DNA of 64,000 nt from GWE2-42-39 sp963662895 (GCA_963662895.1 OY759981.1:2232001-2296000); one strand, 5' to 3'. Counted from the stretch's first letter, positions 9,176 to 16,874 are shown. Notes: generated by a model not told the origin, from the letters alone. Program-made: numbers and translations.

Positions 9176-10243
9176 TTATTTTGAGACCTTTTTTGTTTTT
9201 CCCGGAAATAATATTGAAAGAACAACGCTCCCGGTCAACACGAATAAAACAAAATAAAGCGAATAGGTTGATTTAAAACCGATTTCATCCAAATAATGAT
9301 GGAATAACAATTTCAGCCCAACGAATATCAGCAGGATACTTACACCAATACTCAGGAAACGGAATTTTTCAACCATATTGAATATCAGGAAAAATAGCGA
9401 ACGCAGCCCGATGATGGCAAAGATGTTGGAAAAGAATACCACGTACGGATCGAGTGAAACCGAGAAAATAGCGGGAATCGAATCCATCGCAAAAAGGAGG
9501 TCGGTAAATTCAATAATCACTAAAACCAGGAACAAAGGAGTGAAAAAATGTTTCCCTTCCTTTTTAAGGGCAAACTTGTTTCCTGCATAATCTGCCGATA
9601 TTCGAAGGTGGCGCGATAAATATTTTACCCAGCCGTAGTCATGCGGGTCTTTGTGAGATCCCTCTTTCTTAAACAATATTTTTCCACCCTGGAAAACTAG
9701 GAATGCACCGAAAACCAGCAAAATCCAATCGAATCGTTGGATAAGGGCCGCGCCGGCAAAAATAAAGATAAAACGAAGGACAATGGCCCCGAGAATTCCC
9801 CATAACAGGACGGCCTTGTAATTTTCATGCGGAACGGAAAAACTTTTCAGAATGAGCATAATGACAAACACGTTGTCGATGGAAAGTGTTTCTTCAATAA
9901 AATAACCCGACAGGTAACTCATGGACATATGCTGGCAGTACTCGGCTACCATTCCTTCAAAATCTGATGACCGGAAACGTAAGCCAGGGGCATATTTATG
10001 TATTACTTCCTGAAGGCTTTCCGGCGAATCGATATCGATGCCGTGAAGTAAATACCCGAAATATTTCAGGAAAAAATAAAAACCGAATGCCAGCAGAACC
10101 CAGACTGTTGTCCAGCCCAGTGCTTCTTTGCTTGAAACGATATGCGAACCACGGCCCACCACCAGCAGGTCGATCATCAACACAGAAACAATAAATACAA
10201 TAAAGGCTACAAGTAATATTAATTCGTTTGGAATCATGATCAA
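9176..10243 (-). CDS. TerC/Alx-family integral membrane protein
   Basis: 355 residues with about nine hydrophobic segments. The family signatures are both present: SGYFIEETLSIDNVFVI near residue 115 and LVIIEFTDLLFAMDSIPAIFSVS near 250, whose acidic residues in the membrane are thought to handle metal ions. Family members export Mn2+ or contribute to metal and tellurite tolerance. The start is MIMIPNE; an ATG two codons inside is equally possible. It begins 3 bases after the end of the DUF502 gene, so the two form an operon. The yybP-ykoY riboswitch often found before alx/terC genes is not seen here. Confidence 0.93.
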   Translation of the reverse strand: MIMIPNELILLVAFIVFIVSVLMIDLLVVGRGSHIVSSKEALGWTTVWVLLAFGFYFFLKYFGYLLHGIDIDSPESLQEVIHKYAPGLRFRSSDFEGMVAEYCQHMSMSYLSGYFIEETLSIDNVFVIMLILKSFSVPHENYKAVLLWGILGAIVLRFIFIFAGAALIQRFDWILLVFGAFLVFQGGKILFKKEGSHKDPHDYGWVKYLSRHLRISADYAGNKFALKKEGKHFFTPLFLVLVIIEFTDLLFAMDSIPAIFSVSLDPYVVFFSNIFAIIGLRSLFFLIFNMVEKFRFLSIGVSILLIFVGLKLLFHHYLDEIGFKSTYSLYFVLFVLTGSVVLSILFPGKTKKVSK

Positions 10244-10246
10244 ATT

Positions 10247-10816
10247 TTAATTAAAACGTGTTACACCCCCCGACACCATGAATTTCATAGCTTCGGCCGG
10301 ATTCATATCAAGAGGTTTTATGGCCGACGAATCTACAAAAAAAAGTTCGCCCGAAAAGTTATAAGCATGAGGGAAATAAACTGCCAGCATTCCTTCCACT
10401 CCGATATCGTTGAGGCTTTCCTGTGTAATAAACCCCATTTTCCAGAGATTGTTTTCCCTGTTGATGCAAACCATAACCGGTTTGTTGAATTTTTTTTCTT
10501 TCCCGACAAAGGCCGAGAACAAATCGGTAAGCGAACTGTAGATTACTTTTAGCAACGGGGCTTTGGTAAGCAGGCGGTTGGTTAAAACCCGGAATGGCCT
10601 GGCAACCATGCTTTCACCAATCAGCCCGAGTATGGTAAGGAAGACGAAAACAAAAATAACGCCCAGCCCGGGAATATTTTTCCCAAACCAGTCTGTTATG
10701 TAGTCGCGCAGTAATCCATCTGTAAAGTCGAATATCAGGTAAATGGTGTAAGCCGTAATAATAAGCGGGGCAACCAGTACAAGTCCCTGAAGAAAATAAG
10801 TAAAAATGCGTTTCAT
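10247..10816 (-). CDS. DUF502-family membrane protein
   Basis: 189 residues. The sequence opens MKRIFTYFLQGLVLVAPLIITAYTIYLIF, followed by a second membrane span (GVIFVFVFLTILGLIGESMV), which is the typical two-helix N-terminus of DUF502. The soluble part contains PLLKVIYSSLTDLFSAFVG and CINRENNLWKMGFIT, also family hallmarks. The biochemical role of DUF502 is not known to me. It is first in a two-gene operon with terC. Confidence 0.9.
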   Translation of the reverse strand: MKRIFTYFLQGLVLVAPLIITAYTIYLIFDFTDGLLRDYITDWFGKNIPGLGVIFVFVFLTILGLIGESMVARPFRVLTNRLLTKAPLLKVIYSSLTDLFSAFVGKEKKFNKPVMVCINRENNLWKMGFITQESLNDIGVEGMLAVYFPHAYNFSGELFFVDSSAIKPLDMNPAEAMKFMVSGGVTRFN

Positions 10817-10987
10817 ATTCCCGGTATTTTTTCGAAAGATACAAATTCGGGGGAGAATATGGCCGCGTCTTCCGGAGGTTAAACCTCTCTTTTTTATAAA
10901 ATTAATCCTTCAACATTATATTAGTTTAAGCACCTGTTGTTCTGTGCGTGAAATGCCTGAGGAACTCCTGTTTATTGTAGCACGTTT

Positions 10988-12049
10988 TTATTTACTCCAG
11001 TTTCTTTCAATTAGTTCCATAAGTTTTTCCTTATCCCAGAAGAATACGTTACCTGAAAGCTCATCAGGAACTTTATGCATAATTTTCTCCTTTGCATTCT
11101 CCATAAATCTACCACTTATTGCAATTATATATGAAGAAATATAATGAGAATTCTTATTTCCTAAAAGATAAAAAGGCATCGAAAAAGCATCATTTAGTTG
11201 TTCAATCAACATATCAATTTCTGAATTCACTTTTCCTGAAATGTCTCCTGTCTTAACCTGCATTCCATAGTAAATAGATTCTCCAAATTTATTTACTTCT
11301 GAAAATAAAAAATCTCTTCCATATTCTCGTTTCCCGTGAATATATTGAACATTATCAAAATTCATCTTTCTCATCAGAGGCAAGAGTAACTCTGATGAAA
11401 ATTTAGGTTCATCTTTTTCAAAGTCATCTGACCATATTTGAGTGTTAATAAACGTCTCAAGCTCCTGCGCAATAACAGCTAAAGAATCGAAACTTTTTTT
11501 AATGAAATCATTTATATTTTCAGATAAATCGGCCCTAAATAAAATTCGGACAAGTTCTTCTGTATCATCCTCTCCTTCTAAAATAGTGATATTTCCAAAG
11601 TCCCTGACTTTCCCCATTTCAATCAACTTCTCATACAGGTAGAAAGTTGAATATTTACTCCATTCTGTATTTTCAATCCAAAAATCCTGAGCTAATAGAA
11701 TTTTTAAATATGCTTGTTCTTTATGTTTCTCAATGTAAAAAACAGTTGAGAACGAATCAAAAAAGTCGTTTCCCGTTATCGTGTCAAAAGGAAGTAATAA
11801 TTCATAGTCAATACTATTCTCCTTCCATGTCAGAAAGTTTTGAAAATCCGAATCCAAAAGTGAAAGTAAATCTTTACTTGAAGAATCGTTAGAAAGTTCT
11901 ATGCAGTAAAAATCATCATCTTCGTATCGGATAACACTTATTTTATCACTAAGGATATTTTCATTCGATACCTTAAAAGTTGCCCGTTCAGTATTCAGGT
12001 CATAAACATCTTTGGCTTTTATGTTTTTCGTACTTTCAATTTCTATCAT
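10988..12049 (-). CDS. Hypothetical protein with a PD-(D/E)XK (Mrr-like) nuclease core
   Basis: 353 residues; no named family recognised over the first ~200. The C-terminal part reads like a restriction-endonuclease fold: Glu220 in a helix (FSSELLLPLMRKMNF), a strand with GRDFLF (Asp246), then YYGMQVKTG with Gln264-Val-Lys266. This E...D...QxK spacing is that of Mrr-type and related nucleases. No methyltransferase or specificity subunit is adjacent, so it is not an obvious restriction system; a solitary defence or repair nuclease is possible. The gene is AT-richer than the operons on either side and lies in a mosaic of broken genes, which suggests acquisition. The start at 12049 is the first ATG of the frame. 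Confidence 0.6.
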   Translation of the reverse strand: MIEIESTKNIKAKDVYDLNTERATFKVSNENILSDKISVIRYEDDDFYCIELSNDSSSKDLLSLLDSDFQNFLTWKENSIDYELLLPFDTITGNDFFDSFSTVFYIEKHKEQAYLKILLAQDFWIENTEWSKYSTFYLYEKLIEMGKVRDFGNITILEGEDDTEELVRILFRADLSENINDFIKKSFDSLAVIAQELETFINTQIWSDDFEKDEPKFSSELLLPLMRKMNFDNVQYIHGKREYGRDFLFSEVNKFGESIYYGMQVKTGDISGKVNSEIDMLIEQLNDAFSMPFYLLGNKNSHYISSYIIAISGRFMENAKEKIMHKVPDELSGNVFFWDKEKLMELIERNWSK

Positions 12050-12696
12050 TTCGTCAATTCAAATGTGCTACAATTCTATATGTACCTGGTACATAAATTT
12101 CTTTATTGTCTGGTCTGGGAATATATTACGAATGAAAATCAAAGAATATCATCCAATAGCTTTTTGAAGCTAAGATTATTCCCTGCAACATGGATGTAGA
12201 TATTATTATATTTTTTATCAAAACGTTACAGTTCTTTCTCTGTCCTTTCAAAATTTTTCAAGAACTATTTGGAATCTTTCAACACGTAATAATTTACCAT
12301 AAACATAGAGTTTAGTTCCCATCCCTCCAATTTACGCCAATCTGCCTTAATGTCAAATAGGTTAATGATAAGATCTTTTAATTCTATTATTTGGATGAGC
12401 AAAATGATAGTTTCAGGGTGCAAAAAATAAACCTGAGTGTACAACACCCCACTGTTTTTGCCTCAATCTTCTCCAGAAGGAAGGCATATTTCCCGTGTGA
12501 AACGGGGCTTATTGACAGATTTTTTTCAAAATAGTAAATCACCCTCTTTATATTGCATATTCACGGTCAGGAATTGATCCTTCAAAATTAACGTTTATTT
12601 CTTGACCTGAAATCATTACAAACCCAAATGGATCTGCATCTGGAGGATTTAATAAGGGACGACCGTCCAAAGCAAATCTCTGTTGGAAGTATTTCT
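12050..12696. other. Gene-poor AT-rich stretch with coding debris
   Basis: No intact gene is supported. On the - strand, just upstream of the nuclease-like gene, a short open piece ends PRPDNKEIYVPGTYRIVAHLN-stop (about 12057-12122) and looks like the C-terminus of a lost protein. A 60-codon - strand frame at 12265-12447 has no recognisable domain. Another - strand frame, 12596-12706 (36 codons, ends GFVMISGQE), overlaps the end of the DUF1963 gene and also resembles a C-terminal remnant. Together these point to a graveyard of small accessory genes. Confidence 0.4.
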
Positions 12697-13350
12697 TCAC
12701 GAACATTGTAAAATCATCCAAGATTTACTAAAATCCTTGTTTTTTAAATCATCCTTTTTTATCCAAAAATACAATCGACCAACGTCTCCCCACATCATTC
12801 CAGTCTTTTCATCTTCTGAGTCAATTTGTAATAGTAGAATCCAATCCTTTGCACTTCGCTTTAAATCTTTTGCTCTTGGGGAATTATATCCTGATGGATC
12901 ACCGCAATACAATCCATTGGTCACTAATTGACATTCAAGTTCCATTTCGCTTTGAATATTATTTGCGTATCCAAGCATTTTATTAATTGAATAATCTTGC
13001 GGTAAATTTAGATATTGGTCAATTTCTGTTTCTGTTAGGTTTTTTTGAACGAAATCATTATCCCAACTTGGCAAAGCAACAGTTGTTTTAAAATCTAATT
13101 TACACTCATTAAATCTGGAATACTCAGGCAAATCAGATGGGAACTCCTTTCTATGCAAATTATCTGTCTCATCACTGCAATATACCTTAAACTTGTCAAT
13201 ATCTTTTGGGTCAAATCCCCATGCTTCTTGTTCTGCCGAATAGAAAAAATATAGAATTCCACTATCAGGCAGTAAATTATCAATATCAAATGCCTCAATC
13301 TCTTTTAAATTTATCTGATCCCTTATATGTTTCATATTTGTTTCTGTCAC
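12697..13350 (-). pseudogene. DUF1963 (YwqG-like) protein, N-terminally truncated
   Basis: 217 codons. The body matches the YwqG/DUF1963 family: QINLKEIEAFD..LLPDSGILYFFYSAEQEAWGFDPKD near the start, MLGYANNIQSEMELECQ in the middle, LLQIDSEDEKTGMMWGDVGRLYFWIKKDDL and SWMILQC at the end. Full-length relatives are ~260 residues and begin with a 'GGxPxLPxxxxWP' segment about 50-60 residues before QINL; that segment is missing, and the DNA upstream is instead an ~80 bp repeat (13368-13444). Family members are often predicted immunity proteins next to polymorphic toxins. I call it a 5'-truncated gene; a short but functional protein cannot be excluded. Confidence 0.6.
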
Positions 13351-13367
13351 TTAATATTGCCGCATCT

Positions 13368-13444
13368 GGTAGCTTACGCACGTATCCCGAAACCGGACAG
13401 GCTGTGCCAGTTTTCCGGTATACGGCTCAGGCACTTTTAAGGCA
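13368..13444. repeat. Direct repeat copy A (pairs with 14802-14890)
   Basis: Starts GGTAGCTTACGC and ends GCACTTTTAAGGCA, sharing most bases with the second copy 1.4 kb away, including a GGCTGTGCCAGTTTTCCGG core. Copy A lacks about ten bases present in copy B. Both lie immediately 5' of a - strand accessory gene. Confidence 0.8.
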
Positions 13445-14010
13445 GCCCCAGTGACAGGAAACCCGGCTGTTTGTATTGTTTTAACAGACATAAAAGTAAT
13501 CATTTGTCTGCATTTTTTCTAAACCTGCTCTCCATTTTGTTCCTTTTCAGGGGTTTTATTCCTCCAAACGCTGCCAGTACCTTCGGACGCTGGCAGGTTC
13601 TCAGGAACAACAAGTGCAGGGCGGAACCTGCCAGAGTCTGTAAGACCAGACAGCGTCTAAAAACCGAACGAAACTAAAAATACTATCGGCTATCAAGAGT
13701 TATAACTCTAAGGTTCGTTCCCTTATAGCTCGATAGAGTGTAGAGGCATAACTCTAAGGAGTATAGAGTTAGTACTCTGCGGTGTGTGAAGTTATAACTA
13801 CTTTTTCCTTAGAGTTACTACTCTAAGCCCCCGAGAGTTCAGTAGCATTTTGGTAAAGAAACTACCCCACGAGACAAGCGTACGGTCACGGCATGTCTGC
13901 CCGGGACTTTTCGCCAGACCTCCGAAACACTTCGCCAAAGAACCTGCCCCTGTTAGCACACCGGGTTTAATCATTCAATGAACGTTAAACAGTTGTAGTA
14001 GGCGACTTCT
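13445..14010. other. Non-coding stretch with several families of palindromes
   Basis: No credible gene. It holds a compound inverted structure at 13565-13665, in which CTGGCAGGTTC and GAACCTGCCAG face each other and are flanked by further CTGCCAG/CTGGCAG pieces. Three 14-base near-palindromes of the form AGAGTT-N2-NACTCT lie at 13696-13709, 13765-13778 and 13811-13824. The right end joins the truncated group II intron fragment. Confidence 0.6.
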
Positions 14011-14067
14011 TATCACGTACGGTTCAGGGAGAGGTTTAGGGGTGAAATTTCCCTTTACCTACTCGAC
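14011..14067 (+). ncRNA. Group II intron 3' fragment (domain V 3' strand and domain VI)
   Basis: TATCACGTACGGTTC at 14011-14025 is the 3' strand of a bacterial group II intron domain V. It is followed by a domain VI hairpin (AGGTTTAGGG at 14032-14041 against CCCTTTACCT at 14051-14060) and the typical CTACTCGAC end near 14067. The 5' strand of domain V (expected GAACCGTACGTGA-like, directly upstream) is absent and there is no reverse transcriptase/maturase frame nearby, so this is a truncated, inactive remnant. Recognition is from memory of intron ends, not a covariance search. Confidence 0.6.
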
Positions 14068-14083
14068 TAGCAAAAGTGCTTTA

Positions 14084-14483
14084 TTATCTCTGAATCCAGT
14101 TTCCGATTTTAACGTTTGAAATCCTTTCAAATTCCCTGACATTCTCAGTAACCATAATCAGGTCTTTCTCAACCGCAGTACAGCCAATTAACAAGTCAAA
14201 ATCACTAATCATTCTACCACTTTTTCGTAGCCTCGATTTTTCTTTTCCGTAAATTTCGTATTGAATCAAAAATTGGTAAAATTGTCAGATGATTAATGAA
14301 TTTTTCAATAATTTCATAATTTTTTTCTGGATTATCACTGTTTTCTGCTCCAAAAACCAACTCTGCCAATGTAATTTCAGAAATAGCACAATTTCTCAAT
14401 CCGACAGAACTTAGTTTATCAATCACACCAAATTTTCCACGAAAGAAATGAATACATATATTGGAATCAAGCAAGTATTTCAT
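14084..14483 (-). pseudogene. vapC: VapC-type PIN-domain toxin split by a frameshift
   Basis: The first part (from ATG at 14483) has the PIN start MKYLLDSNICIHFFRG with Asp6, then ISEITLAELVFGAE (Glu). After LTILPIFDSI the frame goes out of register; the other frame continues with YEIYGKEKSRLRKSGRMISDFDLLIGCTAVEKDLIMVTENVREFERISNVKIGNW, which holds the remaining PIN acidic residues (SDFD, TENVREF). The two parts together give a normal ~130-residue VapC. The break is near the A-run at 14268-14272 (T-run on the coding strand); deleting one base there restores the frame. It may be a real inactivating mutation or a homopolymer sequencing error. The antitoxin gene abuts it. Confidence 0.8.
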
Positions 14484-14729
14484 TTAGAAATCAATAAAAT
14501 TATTTTTGTCAACTCTTGAGTCTCTAATATCCTTAATTATTTCGTCCGAACTCTTTGAATCCTCCCATGCTCCATATAAACTTGCTAAATCAAAATCTGT
14601 TTCTTCTTTAACCTCTATTGATTCAGTTAGTTTTACAATCAACTTCTTTTTAGAAATATTATCCAATTTGGTTAAGAAACCAAAATATTTATCAATTGTA
14701 GTATTTGTTAATGCTAAACTCATAATCAA
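14484..14729 (-). CDS. Antitoxin of the VapBC-type pair
   Basis: 81 residues or 79 if translation starts at the second Met (14723). The C-terminal LYGAWEDSKSSDEIIKDIRDSRVDKNNFIDF closely matches the toxin-binding tail of the small Bacteroidota antitoxins paired with VapC (typically 'LYGAW.d..SaDEIi.eIr.sR'). The N-terminal half would carry the dimerisation/DNA-binding part, though I see no clear ribbon-helix-helix signature. The stop codon is directly followed by the toxin ATG, so the pair is translationally coupled. It is intact although its toxin is frameshifted. Confidence 0.8.
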   Translation of the reverse strand: MIMSLALTNTTIDKYFGFLTKLDNISKKKLIVKLTESIEVKEETDFDLASLYGAWEDSKSSDEIIKDIRDSRVDKNNFIDF

Positions 14730-15127
14730 TCTTTTTTACAAAAATACGGCTTTACTGACATATAATCACGGACATACTTGGCTTTTTGCATTTTTGCACC
14801 GGGTAGCTTACGCCCCCAAAGAACCGTATCCCGATACTCGGAACTGGCTGTGCCAGTTTTCCGGCATATAGCTCAGGCACTTTTAAGGCATCTTCAGCTA
14901 GCTATTCCTTCAAATACTTAATCTCTTTCTTCAGCAATTGTATTTCACACATTGCAGCAATGTTACAACAAATCAGCAACATTAGCCATATGAAATAAAA
15001 AGAATGCTCTCAAATTTCTAAAATGGTAAATAAAATATCGTTGGACGACGGCACCGAGGTTATAGGCCCGTTAGTGGTTCGGTTTATTCCTGTTTTTTAG
15101 GTTGTAGATACGCACGGCCGTGCGTAT
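14730..15127. other. Intergenic stretch: repeat B, a small orphan frame and a perfect palindrome
   Basis: Apart from repeat copy B, a - strand frame of ~33 codons ends at 14902 with a hydrophobic run followed by CEIQLLKKEIKYLKE, like a membrane anchor with a charged tail. It has no clear start and may be a remnant. At 15104-15131 lies a perfect 28-base palindrome. Nothing else is recognisable. Confidence 0.4.
14802..14890. repeat. Direct repeat copy B (pairs with 13368-13444)
   Basis: Begins GGTAGCTTACGC and ends GCACTTTTAAGGCA like copy A. It contains a perfect 7-bp stem AACTGGC-TGT-GCCAGTT (~14842-14858). It lies just upstream of the antitoxin gene, as copy A lies upstream of the DUF1963 gene, so the toxin/antitoxin pair is bracketed by direct repeats. 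Confidence 0.8.
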
Positions 15128-15131
15128 CTAC
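15104..15131. repeat. Perfect 28-base palindrome at the 3' end of the RAYT remnant
   Basis: The half-site GTAGATACGCACGG is followed directly by its exact complement. It contains the stop codon (15128-15130) of the decayed REP-associated transposase on the - strand. This is the kind of hairpin such transposases act on. Confidence 0.75.
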
Positions 15132-15502
15132 GTGCGTTCAATGATGCGATCCCAATAATTGCGTTGCCATAATTTACTGTCAGACGGTAGCCAATGACGG
15201 GTTTCTACCTCCCGGATATATTTATCTGTCGTCATGGTTTTGAACCATTGCACGGCCCGGTGTAGGGGCAACCCTTTGCGGTTGCCTTTGTTTCATCCGG
15301 ATCATTACCCATTGTTTTTGATTGTCCCGTTATTTGCCGGTTATCTGATGATTGTAGGGTGTCCCGGGTGTGGTGGTGGGGATTTATCAGGGCAGACACG
15401 CAGGTCTGCCCCTGCGTGGGCGTCCTAACCATTATCGTTAACGGGATTGGTTGCCACAACGATTTCCAATATGCAATGAAAATGGTTAGGCATGACAAAC
15501 AT
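15128..15502 (-). pseudogene. REP-associated tyrosine (Y1, HUH) transposase remnant
   Basis: Read on the - strand, the start retains MFVMPNHFHCILEIVV, the HUH metal-binding motif of RAYT/IS200-like transposases, but reaches a stop after ~22 codons. The 3' end, in another frame, reads VQWFKTMTTDKYIREVETRHWLPSDSKLWQRNYWDRIIERT-stop, the canonical RAYT C-terminus with the Y-x-x-x-I-I block. In between are two small hairpins (arms 15267-15273/15280-15286 and 15391-15397/15404-15410) and frame breaks. The first ~45 residues, including the usual N-terminal R-R-x-S segment, are missing. Clearly non-functional. Confidence 0.75.
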
Positions 15503-15516
15503 TTTCAATTTTTATT

Positions 15517-16164
15517 TTATATACCTCCTCCTGATTGGTTTAACAGGGTCAGGTATTTTATTTGTATGGTTTCATCTTCGGGGTTTTGTTCCTGCTTGTA
15601 TTGTTCCAGTAATTCAGGACGACCGGCTAATAATTCTTTCAGTGTTTCGGGAATGATCATTTTTACAGTATTGGTATTAAGATCGAGGGCGTACAAAAAA
15701 CGCTTCATTGCCAGTTTGGCCCCGGCAAATGCTCCTCCAATGGCCCCAAAGGTTGCGGCAACTGCCATTTCTGATTTGTACTTTTTATTGTCCGTGGGAA
15801 TGCCACCTTTAAAAACCAGGTAGCGGCCACTGCTGATAACAGCAGCATACCAGATCTGAAGTTTATATTGCAGGCAGTTAATGTAGAGTGTATCCCCCTC
15901 TGAATAGGCCCAAAGCTCCTTGCACAGGGTTTTTCTCTTGATTGTTTTGTCGTCAGTGGCAAGTTTGTAGTCGTTGCCCCCGGCCATTTTAATATCTCCG
16001 GGAGTGCGTTTAATCACATTTAAATCCAGTGCCACAGAAGGTGATTTACTTCTGATTTCATCAATGCCCATATAGGCGCCTTTGGGGTAGTTACCTGTTT
16101 GTGCTGCAAGGTTCAGCGTTAAAGACAGAACCATGATAACAGAAAAGATTAGTTTGGTCTTCAT
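15517..16164 (-). CDS. Secreted protein of unknown function
   Basis: 215 residues with a signal peptide (KLIFSVIMVLSLTLNLAAQ). The mature part starts GNYPKGAYMGIDEIRSKSPSVALDLNVIKRTPGDIKMAGGNDYKL, then KELWAYSEGDTLYINCLQYKLQIWYAAVISSGRYLVFKGG. It has one weakly hydrophobic Gly/Ala stretch (MAVAATFGAIGGAFAGAKLA) that could be a membrane or glycine-zipper segment, and a charged tail. It resembles small periplasmic or outer-membrane-associated proteins of Bacteroidota carrying a DUF only; I do not recognise a function. It is a stand-alone gene, codirectional with the HTH gene 70 bases upstream. Confidence 0.75.
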   Translation of the reverse strand: MKTKLIFSVIMVLSLTLNLAAQTGNYPKGAYMGIDEIRSKSPSVALDLNVIKRTPGDIKMAGGNDYKLATDDKTIKRKTLCKELWAYSEGDTLYINCLQYKLQIWYAAVISSGRYLVFKGGIPTDNKKYKSEMAVAATFGAIGGAFAGAKLAMKRFLYALDLNTNTVKMIIPETLKELLAGRPELLEQYKQEQNPEDETIQIKYLTLLNQSGGGI

Positions 16165-16235
16165 TGAAATTTTATTTCTTGATTTTGCATTTTTTAGTGA
16201 GAATAATTACATCCGCAAAATTAGTGAATACAGCA

Positions 16236-16874
16236 CTATTTTTTCTTCTTGCTTTCCAGTTTTTTTTCGAGGATGGCATTATCTGCACAGAGTTTCCGGA
16301 TCATTTTGAGAAGAGCTGAGTCGGTCGGGTTTTCTACTGGTTCCAGATTATTTTCACTCTCTGAGTCAATGATCATTTTATCCCGTCCGGTGAGAAGCCA
16401 ATTGATGCTGATTATTGCAGAATATTCTGAAAGCATAAAGCGACGGAAGAAATCGAAGCTGGGAGCTGACTTCCCATCTGTAATATCGTATATTGTTTGG
16501 GATTTAGCGTATCCAAGGTCGGCTGCAAAACTATTCCGGTTGGAAGAGAACCTGTTTATAACTAACTGTACTCTTTCTGAAATTTCTGTATCAGTCTTGT
16601 TTAGTTCTTCTTTTTTATGTTGGGATAATTCTTTCTTTGGCTGATCTGTTAATGGTTCGCCTATGTCATATAATAACCATTGCATATTTATTTTTGGATA
16701 GGCATCCAAAATTTTCCTTAACGATTTGAAGGATGGATCATTGAATGGAGGAGAGACTATGCCATTTAAAGTTGTCTTAGGAATACCTGTTGTTTTTGAA
16801 AAGATACTTTGCTTGTTATTTGCCAATAAGCGAATTAATTTTTTAACTCTATCATTGATTTCCATTTGTGTCAT
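16236..16874 (-). CDS. Tandem-HTH (XRE/phage-repressor-like) regulator divergent from susC
   Basis: 212 residues. Residues ~4-75 (RVKKLIRLLANNKQSIFSKTTGIPKTTLNGIV..PSFKSLRKILDAYPKINMQWLLYDIGEPL) form one Cro/CI-like helix-turn-helix domain. Residues ~95-170 (SERVQLVINRFSSNRNSFAADLGYAKSQTIYDITDG..PSFDFFRRFMLSEYSAISINWLLTGR) form a second, so the domain is duplicated. The tail (ALLKMIRKLCADNAILEKKLESKKKK) is a short coiled coil shared with the 121-residue homologue at 49.9 kb. It is transcribed away from the STN-less susC at 17120, with a large inverted repeat in between, and is the obvious candidate regulator of that operon (inference). Confidence 0.85.
   Translation of the reverse strand: MTQMEINDRVKKLIRLLANNKQSIFSKTTGIPKTTLNGIVSPPFNDPSFKSLRKILDAYPKINMQWLLYDIGEPLTDQPKKELSQHKKEELNKTDTEISERVQLVINRFSSNRNSFAADLGYAKSQTIYDITDGKSAPSFDFFRRFMLSEYSAIISINWLLTGRDKMIIDSESENNLEPVENPTDSALLKMIRKLCADNAILEKKLESKKKK

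Noticed and set aside
9960..10250. Mn2+ riboswitch (yybP-ykoY type) for terC
   Set aside because: The terC start is only 3 bases from the DUF502 stop and no long structured leader exists.
13368..14890. Integron attC sites
   Set aside because: The repeats lack the GTTRRRY/RYYYAAC core sites and no integrase is present; a cassette-like layout remains possible, but integron identity is not supported.
15232..15498. 88-codon hypothetical protein
   Set aside because: It is the wrong frame through a decayed RAYT transposase; the meaningful motifs (PNHFHCI, QWFKTMTTDKYIREV, LWQRNYWDRII) lie in the other frames.
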